Source: AC-32 sp035455445 (GTDB taxonomy: Bacteria > Actinomycetota > Thermoleophilia > Gaiellales > Gaiellaceae). Taken from it: a stretch of 25,256 nt of DNA. The notes under the pieces were generated by a model. It was not told the origin of the DNA. It saw only the letters and a list, made by a program, of their open reading frames with translations, and did no database searches. The first letter of the stretch is position 1. Each line of letters starts with the position of its first letter. Position numbers and translations under genes: made by a program. The stretch is from positions 1 through 25,256 of the forward strand of contig DATIFC010000119.1 in the NCBI GenBank assembly GCA_035455445.1, in the 5' to 3' direction. Of this stretch, positions 9,580-18,630 are shown piece after piece.

Positions 9580-9585
9580 ATTGTA
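9580..9585 (-). promoter_or_regulatory. Putative -10 box (TACAAT) for the rodZ-cinA-thpR-recA-recX series
   Basis: On the minus strand TACAAT stands 12 bases before the GTG start of the RodZ-like gene. It would give a leader of only about six bases. It lies in the 87-bp gap after the preceding gene. No good -35 hexamer is seen at 16-18 bases, so the call rests on the -10 match and the position. Confidence 0.4.
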
Positions 9586-9654
9586 GTGCCGATCCGGGAG
9601 GCTTCGGCGGAAGCGTGCACCGCGAGGCCCTGCACTGGTTCGCCGAGGGTCCTG

Positions 9655-10011
9655 CTAGCCGAAGAAGTTCAGCAATCCGTACACGCCGAGGGCGATCGCG
9701 GCGGTCAGGCCGAGGCAGAGCCCGAGCGCTCCCAGCAGTCGTCCGACCCGCGCCGAGCCGTCGCCGCCGGCCCGGCCGAGGGTTCGCTCGATGTTCCGGA
9801 AGCCCCGGCGCGCCAGCAGCACGGCGCCCCCGCCGAGCAGCACCGAGCCGCAGCTGGCCACCGTCGCCTGCACGAGCGAGACGCGGTCGAGCTGGCGCGC
9901 GGCCGCATACGCCGCGACGGGCAGGGCCAGCGCGAGCAGGCCGAGCAGGAGCGACCCCCGAGCAGCGTCGTTCCGAGCCCGCGCGCTACTGCTTCTTGTA
10001 AGGCTTTCCAT
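9655..10011 (-). CDS. Small three-helix membrane protein of unknown function
   Basis: The 118-residue product has three likely membrane helices: about 20-38 (LLLGLLALALPVAAYAAA), 52-68 (SCGSVLLGGGAVLLARR) and 90-115 (RLLGALGLCLGLTAAIALGVYGLL). A charged loop with RNIERTLGRAGGDG lies between the second and third. The RVGRLLGALGLCLGL pattern is reminiscent of DUF4190-type small membrane proteins, but I cannot confirm a family. The ATG lies within the end of the preceding permease gene (26-base overlap), so it is probably the last gene of the transporter operon. A role as a transporter accessory is only a guess from position. Confidence 0.65.
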   Translation of the reverse strand: MESLTRSSSARARNDAARGSLLLGLLALALPVAAYAAARQLDRVSLVQATVASCGSVLLGGGAVLLARRGFRNIERTLGRAGGDGSARVGRLLGALGLCLGLTAAIALGVYGLLNFFG

Positions 10012-11185
10012 CGGCGGCTGGCGGCACCGTGCGGCCGATCACCCCCGCCACGGCGATCAGCGTGAGCACGTACGGCAGGGCCTGGAAGAGCGTCGCCGCG
10101 CTCGAGGAGTAGACCGGCAGGCGGTAGGCCAGCGCCGTCGAGAAGCCGAACAGGAGCGCGGCCCCGAAGGCGCCGAAGGGGCGCCAGTTGCCGAAGATCA
10201 TCGCGGCGAGCGCGATGAAGCCGCGGCCGGCGGTCACGTTCTCGTTGTAGGTGTTCAGGTAGCCGACGGTCAGGTAGGCGCCGCCCATCGCGGCCAGGAC
10301 CCCCGAGAGGACGACCGCGCCGTAACGCACGAGGTAGACGTTGATGCCGACGGTGTCGGCCGCGCGCGGGTGCTCGCCGCAGGCGCGGATCCGAAGGCCG
10401 ATCGGGGTCTTGAACAGGACGACGTACGAGAGGGGCACGAACAGGATCCCGATCCAGATCATCAGGTTGAGGTGCCCGATCGAGTCTGCGAAGAAGGAGT
10501 GGCTCGACTCCGACGCCAGCTTGACGTCCGGGATCTGCGAGACGCCGGTGGGCACGTTCTGGCCGTGGTAGAGCTGGACGAAGAAGTAGCCGGTGATGCC
10601 GAGCGCGAGGAAGTTGACCGCCGTCCCGCCCACGATCTGGTCGGCGCGCAGGTGGATCGCGAAGAAGGCGTGGACGAGTGCGAGCAGTCCGCCCGAGGCC
10701 ATCCCGATCAGGACGCCCCAGAACCAGCTTCCGGTCTTGTCGGCGCCCCAGATCCCCCAGAAGGCGCCCATCAGCATCATCCCCTCCAGGCCGATGTTCA
10801 CGACCCCTGAGCGCTCGGAGAACATGCCGCCCAGCGCGGCATAGGTCAGCGGCGTGGCGAAGACGAGCATCGACGCGATCAGGCTGGCTGTGAAGACCTG
10901 GTTCAGGTTGTCGACGCTCGACTGCATCGCGAGCAGCGCCAGGCCGCCGCCGGCGATTCCGGCCGCGATCGCGCCTCCGCCCACGCGGCCGCCCCCGCGG
11001 GAGAGGCAGACGATCCCGAACAGCACCGCGACCATGCCGAGCAGGATCGGCCAGAGCGGCGAGCGTGACGTGAACGGCGGGATCGCCAGCACGAACGCGA
11101 CGACGCCGAGGACGATCCCGACGGTCCCGACCGTCGTGGAGTCGTAGAGCCGGGAGCGGGTGAAGCTGCCGACGTACGTGCTCAT
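9986..11185 (-). CDS. Nucleoside ABC transporter permease (YufQ/BmpD type)
   Basis: This is the second permease of a BMP-type nucleoside importer, 399 residues and almost entirely hydrophobic. The family core contains TPLTYAALGGMFSERSGVVNIGLEGMMLMGAFWG (about 110-145), LVHAFFAIHLRADQIVGGTAVN, KTPIGLRIRACGEHPRAADTVGINV and AMIFGNWRPFGAFGAALLFG. The first 90 or so residues form an extra block with about three more membrane helices, so the protein is longer than the usual 300-330. The ATG overlaps the stop of repeat copy A. The partner permease lies just beyond that repeat. The C-terminus is basic (KPYKKQ). Confidence 0.93.
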   Translation of the reverse strand: MSTYVGSFTRSRLYDSTTVGTVGIVLGVVAFVLAIPPFTSRSPLWPILLGMVAVLFGIVCLSRGGGRVGGGAIAAGIAGGGLALLAMQSSVDNLNQVFTASLIASMLVFATPLTYAALGGMFSERSGVVNIGLEGMMLMGAFWGIWGADKTGSWFWGVLIGMASGGLLALVHAFFAIHLRADQIVGGTAVNFLALGITGYFFVQLYHGQNVPTGVSQIPDVKLASESSHSFFADSIGHLNLMIWIGILFVPLSYVVLFKTPIGLRIRACGEHPRAADTVGINVYLVRYGAVVLSGVLAAMGGAYLTVGYLNTYNENVTAGRGFIALAAMIFGNWRPFGAFGAALLFGFSTALAYRLPVYSSSAATLFQALPYVLTLIAVAGVIGRTVPPAADGKPYKKQ

Positions 11186-11271
11186 CGGCCCAGCTCGCGA
11201 GCGGTTCGTTGGACGGAGCAGTGACGACCGGCTCGAGGCCTCCAGCCAGACCAGACGCGTAGCGTGCTCAC
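11182..11271 (-). repeat. 90-bp junction element, copy A, carrying a 29-codon ORF
   Basis: The element bridges permease 1 and permease 2. Its GTG start overlaps the permease 1 stop (GTGA) and its TGA stop overlaps the permease 2 ATG (ATGA). It aligns without gaps to copies at 19946-20035 and 21433-21522; 61 of 90 bases are the same in all three. The predicted peptide is short and very basic. The residues kept in all copies are MS.LR, GW, R.G, SVQR and RE, in that order. The bases TGAGCACG occur at both ends, directly repeated. It could be a tiny gene or a non-coding repeat whose frame stays open by chance or by constraint. No family is recognised. Confidence 0.8.
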
Positions 11272-12517
11272 GCCGCCGCCTCCGGCGCCACGGGCGAGGT
11301 CTCCGTGGGAGTGCGCCGCCGTAGCTTCCGCCGCGCGTTCCACACGGCCAGGATCAGGACGTCCGCGCCGACGAAGAGGACGACCAGGCCCTGGATCATC
11401 TCCGTCAGGTGGCCCGCGAGGCTGGGGTCGATCGTGCCCGACTGCAGGCCGTGCGTGGTGCCGTAGAGCAGCCCGCCGAAGAGGAACGCCGCCAGGCCGA
11501 CGCCGAGCGCCGTGTTCCGGCCGAGCAGCGCGACCGCGATGCCGAGGAAGCCGATCGCCTGCACCTGCACGTCGGAGGTGCCGATCTTGTACAGGTAGCC
11601 GAGCATGTCGAGCCCGCCCGCGAGGCCCGCGAACGCGCCCGAGATCGCCATCGCCCGGACGTAGTTCGTGCGCACCCTGATCCCGCCGTAGGCGGCCGCA
11701 TCCGGGTTGTAGCCGACGGCACGGACCTCGTAGCCGAGGGTGGTGCGGTTGAGGATCAGCCAGAAGACGACGAGCGCCCCGATCGACACGAAGAAGCCGA
11801 TGTGCAGCCCCTGCAGCGCCGGGTCGCCCCAGAACACCGGCAGCTTGGCGCCGTCGACCACGTTGCCGGAGATCGGGATGTCGAGCGGCTTGTTCTCGGG
11901 CCCCTGCAACGGCCCGCCCTGCTGGAAGAGGTAGTTTCCGATCCAGTAGGCGATCCAGTTGAGCATGATCGTCGTGATCACCTCGTGGGCGCCGACGGTC
12001 GCCTTCAGGAAGCCGGCGATCCCGGCCCAGACGGCGCCGGCGAGCATCGCCGCCACGACTCCGATCAGGACGTGCGCCGGGCGCGACATGTTCACGAAGG
12101 AGACGCCGATCCAGTTGGCGACGAAGAGGCCGACCAGGTACTGGCCGTTGCCGCCGATGTTGAACATCCCGCAGCGGAAGGCGAAGGCGACCGCGAGGCC
12201 GGTCAGGATCAGCGAGGACGTCTGCAGGAGCGTCTGGCTGAAGTTGTAGGCCGCGGTGTTGGCGACGTCGGTGTTGGTCGGGTGGGCGAGCCAGTTGAGC
12301 CCGGCGCCGTTGACGATGTCCCAGTAGGCCTGGAACGGGTTGTGCCCCGTCGCGAGGACGAGCAGGCCGCCGATCAGGAAGGCGACGAGCGCCGTGATCA
12401 CCGGGACGACGACGCCGCCGGCGTCCTGCCAGCGCGCCAGGCGCGACGCGACCGTCGAGGGCGGACCCTGCGCGTCCTCGTCGGGCTGCGGCCCCTTCTG
12501 GGGGGCGAGCGGCTCGC

Positions 12518-12521
<4 letters not shown>
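11268..12521 (-). CDS. Nucleoside ABC transporter permease (YufP/BmpC type)
   Basis: This is the first permease of the importer. I start it at the TTG at 12521, which overlaps the ATPase stop (TTGA) and gives 417 residues. The longer open frame upstream is an antisense-like extension inside the ATPase gene. After about 35 hydrophilic residues come roughly nine to ten membrane helices. Typical segments are AFAFRCGMFNIGGNGQYLVG, VGAHEVITTIMLNWIAYWIGNYL, LGYEVRAVGYNPDAAAYGGI, SGAFAGLAGGLDMLGY and FLGIAVALLGRNTALGVGLAAFLFG. The C-terminal tail is basic then Pro/Ala-rich. It follows the ATPase with a coupled junction and is followed by repeat copy A and permease 2. Confidence 0.93.
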
Positions 12522-14050
<1,529 letters not shown>

Positions 14051-14059
14051 CGCGGGGAG

Positions 14060-14065
14060 ATTCTA
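14060..14065 (-). promoter_or_regulatory. Putative -10 box (TAGAAT) before the ATPase gene
   Basis: TAGAAT on the minus strand is separated by nine bases from the GTG start of the ATPase. Transcription would begin two or three bases before the start codon. No convincing -35 box is seen. The gap to the preceding binding-protein gene is only 38 bases, so readthrough from there is also likely. Confidence 0.3.
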
Positions 14066-14088
14066 TGGAGGGCGGGAGGACGGCGCCG

Positions 14089-15129
14089 CTAGAGCGCGGC
14101 CGGGACCTTGACCTGGCCGGAGATGATCTTCTGCTTCAGCTGGTTCATCTTGTCGATCATCGACTGCGGCACGGCGGGGTTGATCTTGCCGACGTCCATG
14201 CCCTTGTTCTTCAGGTTGAAGAGCAGGTTGCCGCCGCCCTTGAACTTGCCCTCGGTGACCTGCTTGATCGCCGCGTAGACGCCGTTGTCGACGCGCTTCA
14301 CGCCCGAGGTGAGCACCCGCTTGGCGTCGTTGTACTGATCCTTGTCGACGCCGATGCCCCAGATCCCGGCGGCGTCGGCGGCCTTCAGCGTGCCCAGGCC
14401 GCAGCCGCCGGCGACCTGGAAGAGCACCTGGGCGCCCTGGGAGATCTGGTTCTCGGCGACCGTCTTGCACTTGTCCGAGGCGACGAAGTCCTGCGAGTAC
14501 CCGACCAGCACCTTGATCTGCGGGTTGAACAGCTTCGCGCAGTACTGGTAGCCCGCGATCCAGATGTCGACGGGCGGGATCTTCAGGCCGCCCACGGCGC
14601 CGATGATCTGCTTGCCGCCCTGCTTCTTGGCCATCTCGGCAGCGAGGTAGCCGACCAGGCAGCCCGACTCGTTCGCGGCGTACGTGAGGCCCTCGACGTT
14701 CTTGCGACCCTTGAACGGGTCGCCCTTGACGTCGTAGTCGGTGATCGCGAAGTGGGTGTTGGGGTTCTTCTTCGCGACCGTGTTCGTGTCGCCAGCGAGC
14801 AGGAAGCCCGCCGAGATGATGAGGTCCGCCTTCTTCCGCACGGCCGTCGTCAGGTTCGGCACGTAGTCGGAGGGCGAGTTGGACTGCAGCGGGATCGTGG
14901 TCACCCCGAGGTCGGCCTGCGCGCGGTCCAGGCCCTCCTTCTGAGACTGGTTGAAGGAGCGGTCGTTGAACTTGCCGATGTCGCTGACGAGCGCGACGGT
15001 CACCTTCTTGCCGGTGGTCGTCGTCGTGGCGGACGTTCCGCCGCCGCCGCCCCCGCCGCCGCAGCCCGCCGCCAGCAGCACCGCCGCCCCGCCCAGTGCG
15101 ACGAGGACGCTCCTTCGCAGTCCGACCAT
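14089..15129 (-). CDS. BMP-family nucleoside-binding lipoprotein
   Basis: This is the substrate-binding protein of the importer. I use the ATG at 15129 (346 residues); the GTG just before it at 15132 is equally possible. A basic start and hydrophobic stretch lead to the lipobox LLAAGC (Cys23), followed by eight glycines and a Thr-rich linker. The mature domain has PnrA/BmpA-type motifs: VSDIGKFNDRSFNQS (about 48-62), IISAGFLL, GLTYAANESGC, GAVGGLKIPPVDIWIAGY, and GIGVDKDQ near 259-266. These resemble purine nucleoside-binding positions of the family. Four further cysteines (157, 197, 221, 243) are shared with the neighbouring paralogue. It lies directly upstream of the ATPase and is preceded by a hairpin terminator. 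Confidence 0.93.
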   Translation of the reverse strand: MVGLRRSVLVALGGAAVLLAAGCGGGGGGGGTSATTTTTGKKVTVALVSDIGKFNDRSFNQSQKEGLDRAQADLGVTTIPLQSNSPSDYVPNLTTAVRKKADLIISAGFLLAGDTNTVAKKNPNTHFAITDYDVKGDPFKGRKNVEGLTYAANESGCLVGYLAAEMAKKQGGKQIIGAVGGLKIPPVDIWIAGYQYCAKLFNPQIKVLVGYSQDFVASDKCKTVAENQISQGAQVLFQVAGGCGLGTLKAADAAGIWGIGVDKDQYNDAKRVLTSGVKRVDNGVYAAIKQVTEGKFKGGGNLLFNLKNKGMDVGKINPAVPQSMIDKMNQLKQKIISGQVKVPAAL

Positions 15130-15152
15130 CACACCCGGTGTTCTACCAAACA

Positions 15153-15180
15153 GACGGGCGGGCCTGCCGGCCCGCCCGTC
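15153..15180 (-). terminator. Strong GC hairpin between the two binding-protein genes (terminator or attenuator)
   Basis: The arms gacgggcgggcc (15153-15164) and ggcccgcccgtc (15169-15180) are perfect complements around a four-base loop. On the minus strand the stem is followed by TCTGTTTGG, a weak T-tract. It lies 22 bases past the stop of the upstream binding-protein gene. It would end or dampen transcription so that this gene is made in excess over the ATPase and permeases; that role is inferred. Confidence 0.65.
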
Positions 15181-15202
15181 GGGTGCTGCGGCTCGCTCCG
15201 GC

Positions 15203-16237
15203 CTAGAGCTTCGCCGGAACCTTGAGCTTCTTCTTGATGATCTTGGTCTTGTAGCTGTTCATCAGCGTCTTGTACGCCTTCGGCACGGCGGGGTTGATCC
15301 GGCCGACGGCCATGCCCTTGTTCTTCAGGTTGAAGAGCAGGTTGCCACCGCCCTTGAACCCGCCGCTCTTGGCCTTGGAGATCGCCTGGTAGACGCCGTT
15401 GTCCACCCTCTTCACGCCGGAGGTGAGGACGCGCTTGGAGTCGTTGTACTGGTCCTTGTCGACGCCGATGCCCCAGATCTTCGCCGCAGCGGCCGCCTTC
15501 AGCGTGCCGAGACCGCAGCCGCCGGCAACCTGGAAGAGCACCTTGGCGCCCTGGCCGATCATGTTCTCGGCGACCGTCTTGCACTTGTCGGCCGCGACGA
15601 AGTCCTGCGAGTAGTCGATCAGGACCTTCGTGCCCGGAACCGCCTTCTTGGCGCAGAACCGGTAGCCGGCGATCCAGATGTCGACCGGCGGGATCTTCAG
15701 GCCGCCGACGGCGCCGATGACCCTCTTGCCCATCTTCTGGGCCATCTTGGCCGCGAGCACGCCGACCAGACAGCCGGACTCGTTCGCCGCGTAGGTGAGG
15801 CCCATGACGTTCTTCTGACCCTTGAACGGCGCGTCCTTGGCCGAGAAGTCGGTGATCGCGAAGTGGATCTTCGGGTACTTCGACGCGACGGTCTGCGTGT
15901 CGTTCGCGAGCAGGAAGCCCGCCGAGATGATGATGTTCGACTTCAGCCGGACCCCGTTCGTCAGGTTCGGGATGTAGTCCGACGGCGAGTTCGACTGCAG
16001 CGCCTTGATCCTGACATGCAGTTTGTTCCGGGCGCGGATGAGCCCGTCGTGCTGGGACTGGTTGAACGAGCGGTCGTTGAACTTGCCGATGTCGCTGACC
16101 AGCGTGGCGAGGAACGTCGCCTTGCTTGCTTGGGTCGATGCGCGGCTCGAGCTGCTGCCCACGAGTGCCGCAAGGCCCGCGAGCAGAACGACCACGAGCG
16201 CGGCCGCGACGATCGAGATACGTCGTGAGACTTTCAC
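15203..16237 (-). CDS. BMP-family nucleoside-binding protein, paralogue without a lipobox
   Basis: The 344-residue protein is a tandem paralogue of the following lipoprotein; by eye about two thirds of the mature domain is identical. It keeps SDIGKFNDRSFNQS, IISAGFLL, YAANESGC, GGLKIPPVDIWIAGY, GGCGLGTLK and GVDKDQYND. The N-terminus has a basic start and a hydrophobic helix (about 8-27) but continues LVGSSSSRAS, with no cysteine. So it should be either a signal-anchored or a released protein. The start is GTG with a GGGAGG ribosome-binding site five bases away. A candidate promoter with an overlapping inverted repeat lies in the 162-bp gap before it. It is the first gene of the transporter cluster. 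Confidence 0.9.
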   Translation of the reverse strand: MKVSRRISIVAAALVVVLLAGLAALVGSSSSRASTQASKATFLATLVSDIGKFNDRSFNQSQHDGLIRARNKLHVRIKALQSNSPSDYIPNLTNGVRLKSNIIISAGFLLANDTQTVASKYPKIHFAITDFSAKDAPFKGQKNVMGLTYAANESGCLVGVLAAKMAQKMGKRVIGAVGGLKIPPVDIWIAGYRFCAKKAVPGTKVLIDYSQDFVAADKCKTVAENMIGQGAKVLFQVAGGCGLGTLKAAAAAKIWGIGVDKDQYNDSKRVLTSGVKRVDNGVYQAISKAKSGGFKGGGNLLFNLKNKGMAVGRINPAVPKAYKTLMNSYKTKIIKKKLKVPAKL

Positions 16238-16278
16238 TTGCCCTCCCTGATCGGAAAACGCCTGTCCTTCAATGAAAG

Positions 16279-16314
16279 ACGAGCGATGCTAACCCGAAGT
16301 TAGGCTCGTTGCAT
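16279..16314 (-). promoter_or_regulatory. Candidate promoter with overlapping inverted repeat for the transporter cluster
   Basis: On the minus strand ATGCAA (16309-16314) and TAGCAT (16286-16291) are spaced by 17 bases and fit a weak -35/-10 pair. The same bases form an inverted repeat: acgagc (16279-16284) with gctcgt (16304-16309), and ctaac (16289-16293) with gttag (16299-16303), with a four-base bulge. The repeat could be an operator covering the -10 box, or a leader hairpin. The regulator is unknown. Confidence 0.4.
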
Positions 16315-16322
16315 AGGTCACG

Positions 16323-16387
16323 CGGCCCAAGTTTGTGACGCCCGGTCCTAGTGCGTGGACGGCGCTCGGCCAAAACTTTGTGACGCC
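16323..16387. repeat. Two direct repeats of about 20 bp, 45 bp apart, upstream of the transporter cluster
   Basis: Units at 16323-16342 and 16367-16387 share cggcc, an A/T-rich centre and tttgtgacgcc. The spacing of 45 bp is about four helical turns. They lie between the ftsK stop and the candidate promoter, on its upstream side. They may be activator or repressor sites; equally they may be remnants of a duplication. Confidence 0.5.
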
Positions 16388-16399
16388 GTGCCCCAATCC

Positions 16400-18586
16400 C
16401 TAGAGGGCGTCGCTGATCTGCGTGAGGGCACTCTCGTCGACGAGCACCCTGCGCGGCTTCGAGCCCTCGTAGCCGGAGATGATGCCGCGGCGCTCGAGCA
16501 TGTCGATCAGGCGGCCGGCGCGCGTGTAGCCGACCCGCAGCCGCCGCTGCAGCAGCGAGACCGACGCGGTCTGCGTCTGGACGACGACCTCGATCGCCTT
16601 GTCGAGCAGCGGGTCCTCGTCGGGATCGAACTCGCCCTCGGTGTCCGCGTCCTCGGCGAAGGCCTCCGGCGCCTCGAGCAGGCTCTCGTCGAGCTCCTGG
16701 TCGCGCTGGGCGCGGCACTGCTCGACGATCAGGGCGATCTCCTCCTCGGTCACGAAGGCGCCCTGGAGCCGCTGCAGGCGAGACGTGCCGAGCGGCTTGA
16801 AGAGCATGTCGCCCTGGCCGAGCAGGCTCTCGGCGCCGGCCTGGTCGAGGATCACCCGGGAGTCCGTCTGGCTCGAGACCGCAAAGGCGATGCGGCTGGG
16901 CACGTTCGCCTTGATCATCCCGGTGATCACGTCCACCGACGGGCGCTGCGTGGCGAGCACGAGGTGGATCCCGACCGCGCGGGACTTCTGCGCCAGGCGG
17001 ATGACGGCGTCCTCCACCTCCTGCGGCGAGATCATCATCAGGTCGGCCAGCTCGTCGATCACCACGAGCAGGTACGGCAGCGACTGCTCGCCGCGGGAGC
17101 GGAAGGCGCGGTTGGCCTCGGCCAGGTTGCGCGCACGCACGGCCGAGAGGCGCTCGTAGCGCCGCTCCATCTCGGCCACGACGTTGCGCAGCACCGCGGC
17201 CGCCTCCTTCGGGCTCGACACCACCGGCGTCAGCAGATGCGGGATCGACTCGTAGTAGTTGAGCTCGATCCGCTTCGGGTCGATCAGGATCATGCGCACG
17301 TCGTCCGGAGTCGAGCGCAGCAACACCGAGGTGAGGATGGTGTTGATGCAGCCGGACTTGCCCGAGCCCGTCGTGCCGGCGATCAGGATGTGCGGCATGC
17401 GCGCGAGGTCGGTCCAGACGGCCTGGCCGGAGATGTCCTTCCCGAGCCAGACCGAGAGGGGGCTCGACGTCGCCGGCAGCTCGTCGTAGATGTCGCCGAG
17501 GGTGACGAGGTTCGGGCTCGTGTTCGGGAGCTCGACGCCCACCGCCTGCTTGCCCGGGATCGGCGCGAGGATGCGGATCTCGGTCGTCGCGAGCGCGTAC
17601 GAGAGGTCGTCCTTCAGCCCGGCGACCTTCGACACCTTCGTCCCGGGCGCCAGCTGGAGCTCGTAGCGCGTCACGCGCGGGCCCGAGATCTGCCCGATCA
17701 CCGTCGCCTCGACGCCGAAGTTGGCGAGCGTCTGGACGAGCGCCCCGGCGACGCGGCCTGCGTGGTCGGCATCCGGGCCGCTGCCGGGAGCGGAGCGGCG
17801 CAGCAGCGCGCGGTCCGGAAGCCGGTACTCGGCCACGGTCTCGGAGGAGGCATCGAACAGGCTCGGCTCCTCCGGCTCGGGCTCGGCTTCGGCCTCGTGC
17901 AGGAGCGGCGGTGTCTCCGAGACGATGTCGGGAAACTCGTTGACCACGTCCACGGGCGGCGTCACGGGCCTAGGCGGCTGCGGAACCGCGGCGGCGCCCT
18001 CGATCACCTGCAGGCGCGGCTCGGCGCGGCGTGACACGCGCCGCCGGGCCACGCGGTGGACGGCCCGGCCAGAGGAGCGCAGCATCGCCCCGGCCGAGGC
18101 GCCGGTGATCAGCAGCCCGCCGACGAGCAGCGTCAGGATCCCTGCGATCGCGACCCCGGTCGAGCCGATCGCGAGCGCGAGCCCGCCGCCGAGCAGCGAG
18201 CCGACGTAGCCGCCCTGGTCGGTGCCGAGCGTGATCATCAGCCCGCAGGCGAGCACGACCAGCCCGGTGCGGAACGGCCGCACCTCGACGAGGTCGCTCC
18301 GAGCGACCATCAGCATCCCCACGATCACGAGCGCCGCCGGCAAGCCGAGGGTGGCGCTGCCGATCAGCGCGTCCAGCCCTTCGCCGATCCAGCCTCCGAC
18401 GTAGCCGCCGTTCCAGCCGGCCCAGACCACGAAGCCGAGGAAGACGCCGAGCGCGACGAGGCCGAGCCCGATCAGCTCGGGATGCTGATGCCCGTGCCGC
18501 TCGGCCTTCTTGCGCCCGCGCTTGCGGCGCTTGATGCGCGAGGGCACGCGCGGCTTGAGGGTGCGTCGTCTGCGGCGGCGCGCCAT
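16400..18586 (-). CDS. ftsK: DNA translocase FtsK/SpoIIIE
   Basis: This membrane-bound motor pumps chromosomal DNA through the division septum. The 728-residue protein starts with a very basic stretch (1-30). Four membrane helices follow (about 38-58, 75-95, 105-122, 130-165), then a short Pro/Glu-rich linker (190-260). The alpha-beta motor spans about 275-620, with Walker A GTTGSGKSG (404-412), the LIDPKRIELNYYE segment, Walker B VVIDELADLMM (508-518) and LATQRPSVDVITG. A winged-helix gamma domain for polar sequence recognition lies at about 657-728 (VSLLQRRLRVGYTRAGRLIDMLE). The linker is short compared with E. coli FtsK and fits the SpoIIIE-like size. The ATG has only a weak AGG upstream. 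Confidence 0.96.
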   Translation of the reverse strand: MARRRRRRTLKPRVPSRIKRRKRGRKKAERHGHQHPELIGLGLVALGVFLGFVVWAGWNGGYVGGWIGEGLDALIGSATLGLPAALVIVGMLMVARSDLVEVRPFRTGLVVLACGLMITLGTDQGGYVGSLLGGGLALAIGSTGVAIAGILTLLVGGLLITGASAGAMLRSSGRAVHRVARRRVSRRAEPRLQVIEGAAAVPQPPRPVTPPVDVVNEFPDIVSETPPLLHEAEAEPEPEEPSLFDASSETVAEYRLPDRALLRRSAPGSGPDADHAGRVAGALVQTLANFGVEATVIGQISGPRVTRYELQLAPGTKVSKVAGLKDDLSYALATTEIRILAPIPGKQAVGVELPNTSPNLVTLGDIYDELPATSSPLSVWLGKDISGQAVWTDLARMPHILIAGTTGSGKSGCINTILTSVLLRSTPDDVRMILIDPKRIELNYYESIPHLLTPVVSSPKEAAAVLRNVVAEMERRYERLSAVRARNLAEANRAFRSRGEQSLPYLLVVIDELADLMMISPQEVEDAVIRLAQKSRAVGIHLVLATQRPSVDVITGMIKANVPSRIAFAVSSQTDSRVILDQAGAESLLGQGDMLFKPLGTSRLQRLQGAFVTEEEIALIVEQCRAQRDQELDESLLEAPEAFAEDADTEGEFDPDEDPLLDKAIEVVVQTQTASVSLLQRRLRVGYTRAGRLIDMLERRGIISGYEGSKPRRVLVDESALTQISDAL

Positions 18587-18630
18587 GCGCGCCTGCTTCG
18601 ACGCTTCCGGCCGCTTCCCTTGTCAGGGGC

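Noticed and set aside
9541..9600. Possible SOS (LexA) box before the RodZ-like gene
   Set aside because: The GAAC stretches near 9562 and 9572 are in direct and not inverted orientation, so they do not form a LexA-type palindrome.
16323..16387. CRISPR array
   Set aside because: Only two imperfect units occur, with one spacer and no cas genes in the window.
16355..18034. Long open frames on the plus strand opposite ftsK and most other minus-strand genes (also 1572-3869, 3785-5320, 5679-7058, 12593-14092, 21879-23207)
   Set aside because: They are antisense or shifted frames of highly GC-rich genes, with Arg/Asp/His/Leu-rich low-complexity translations and no family motifs. The opposite frames encode clear conserved proteins.
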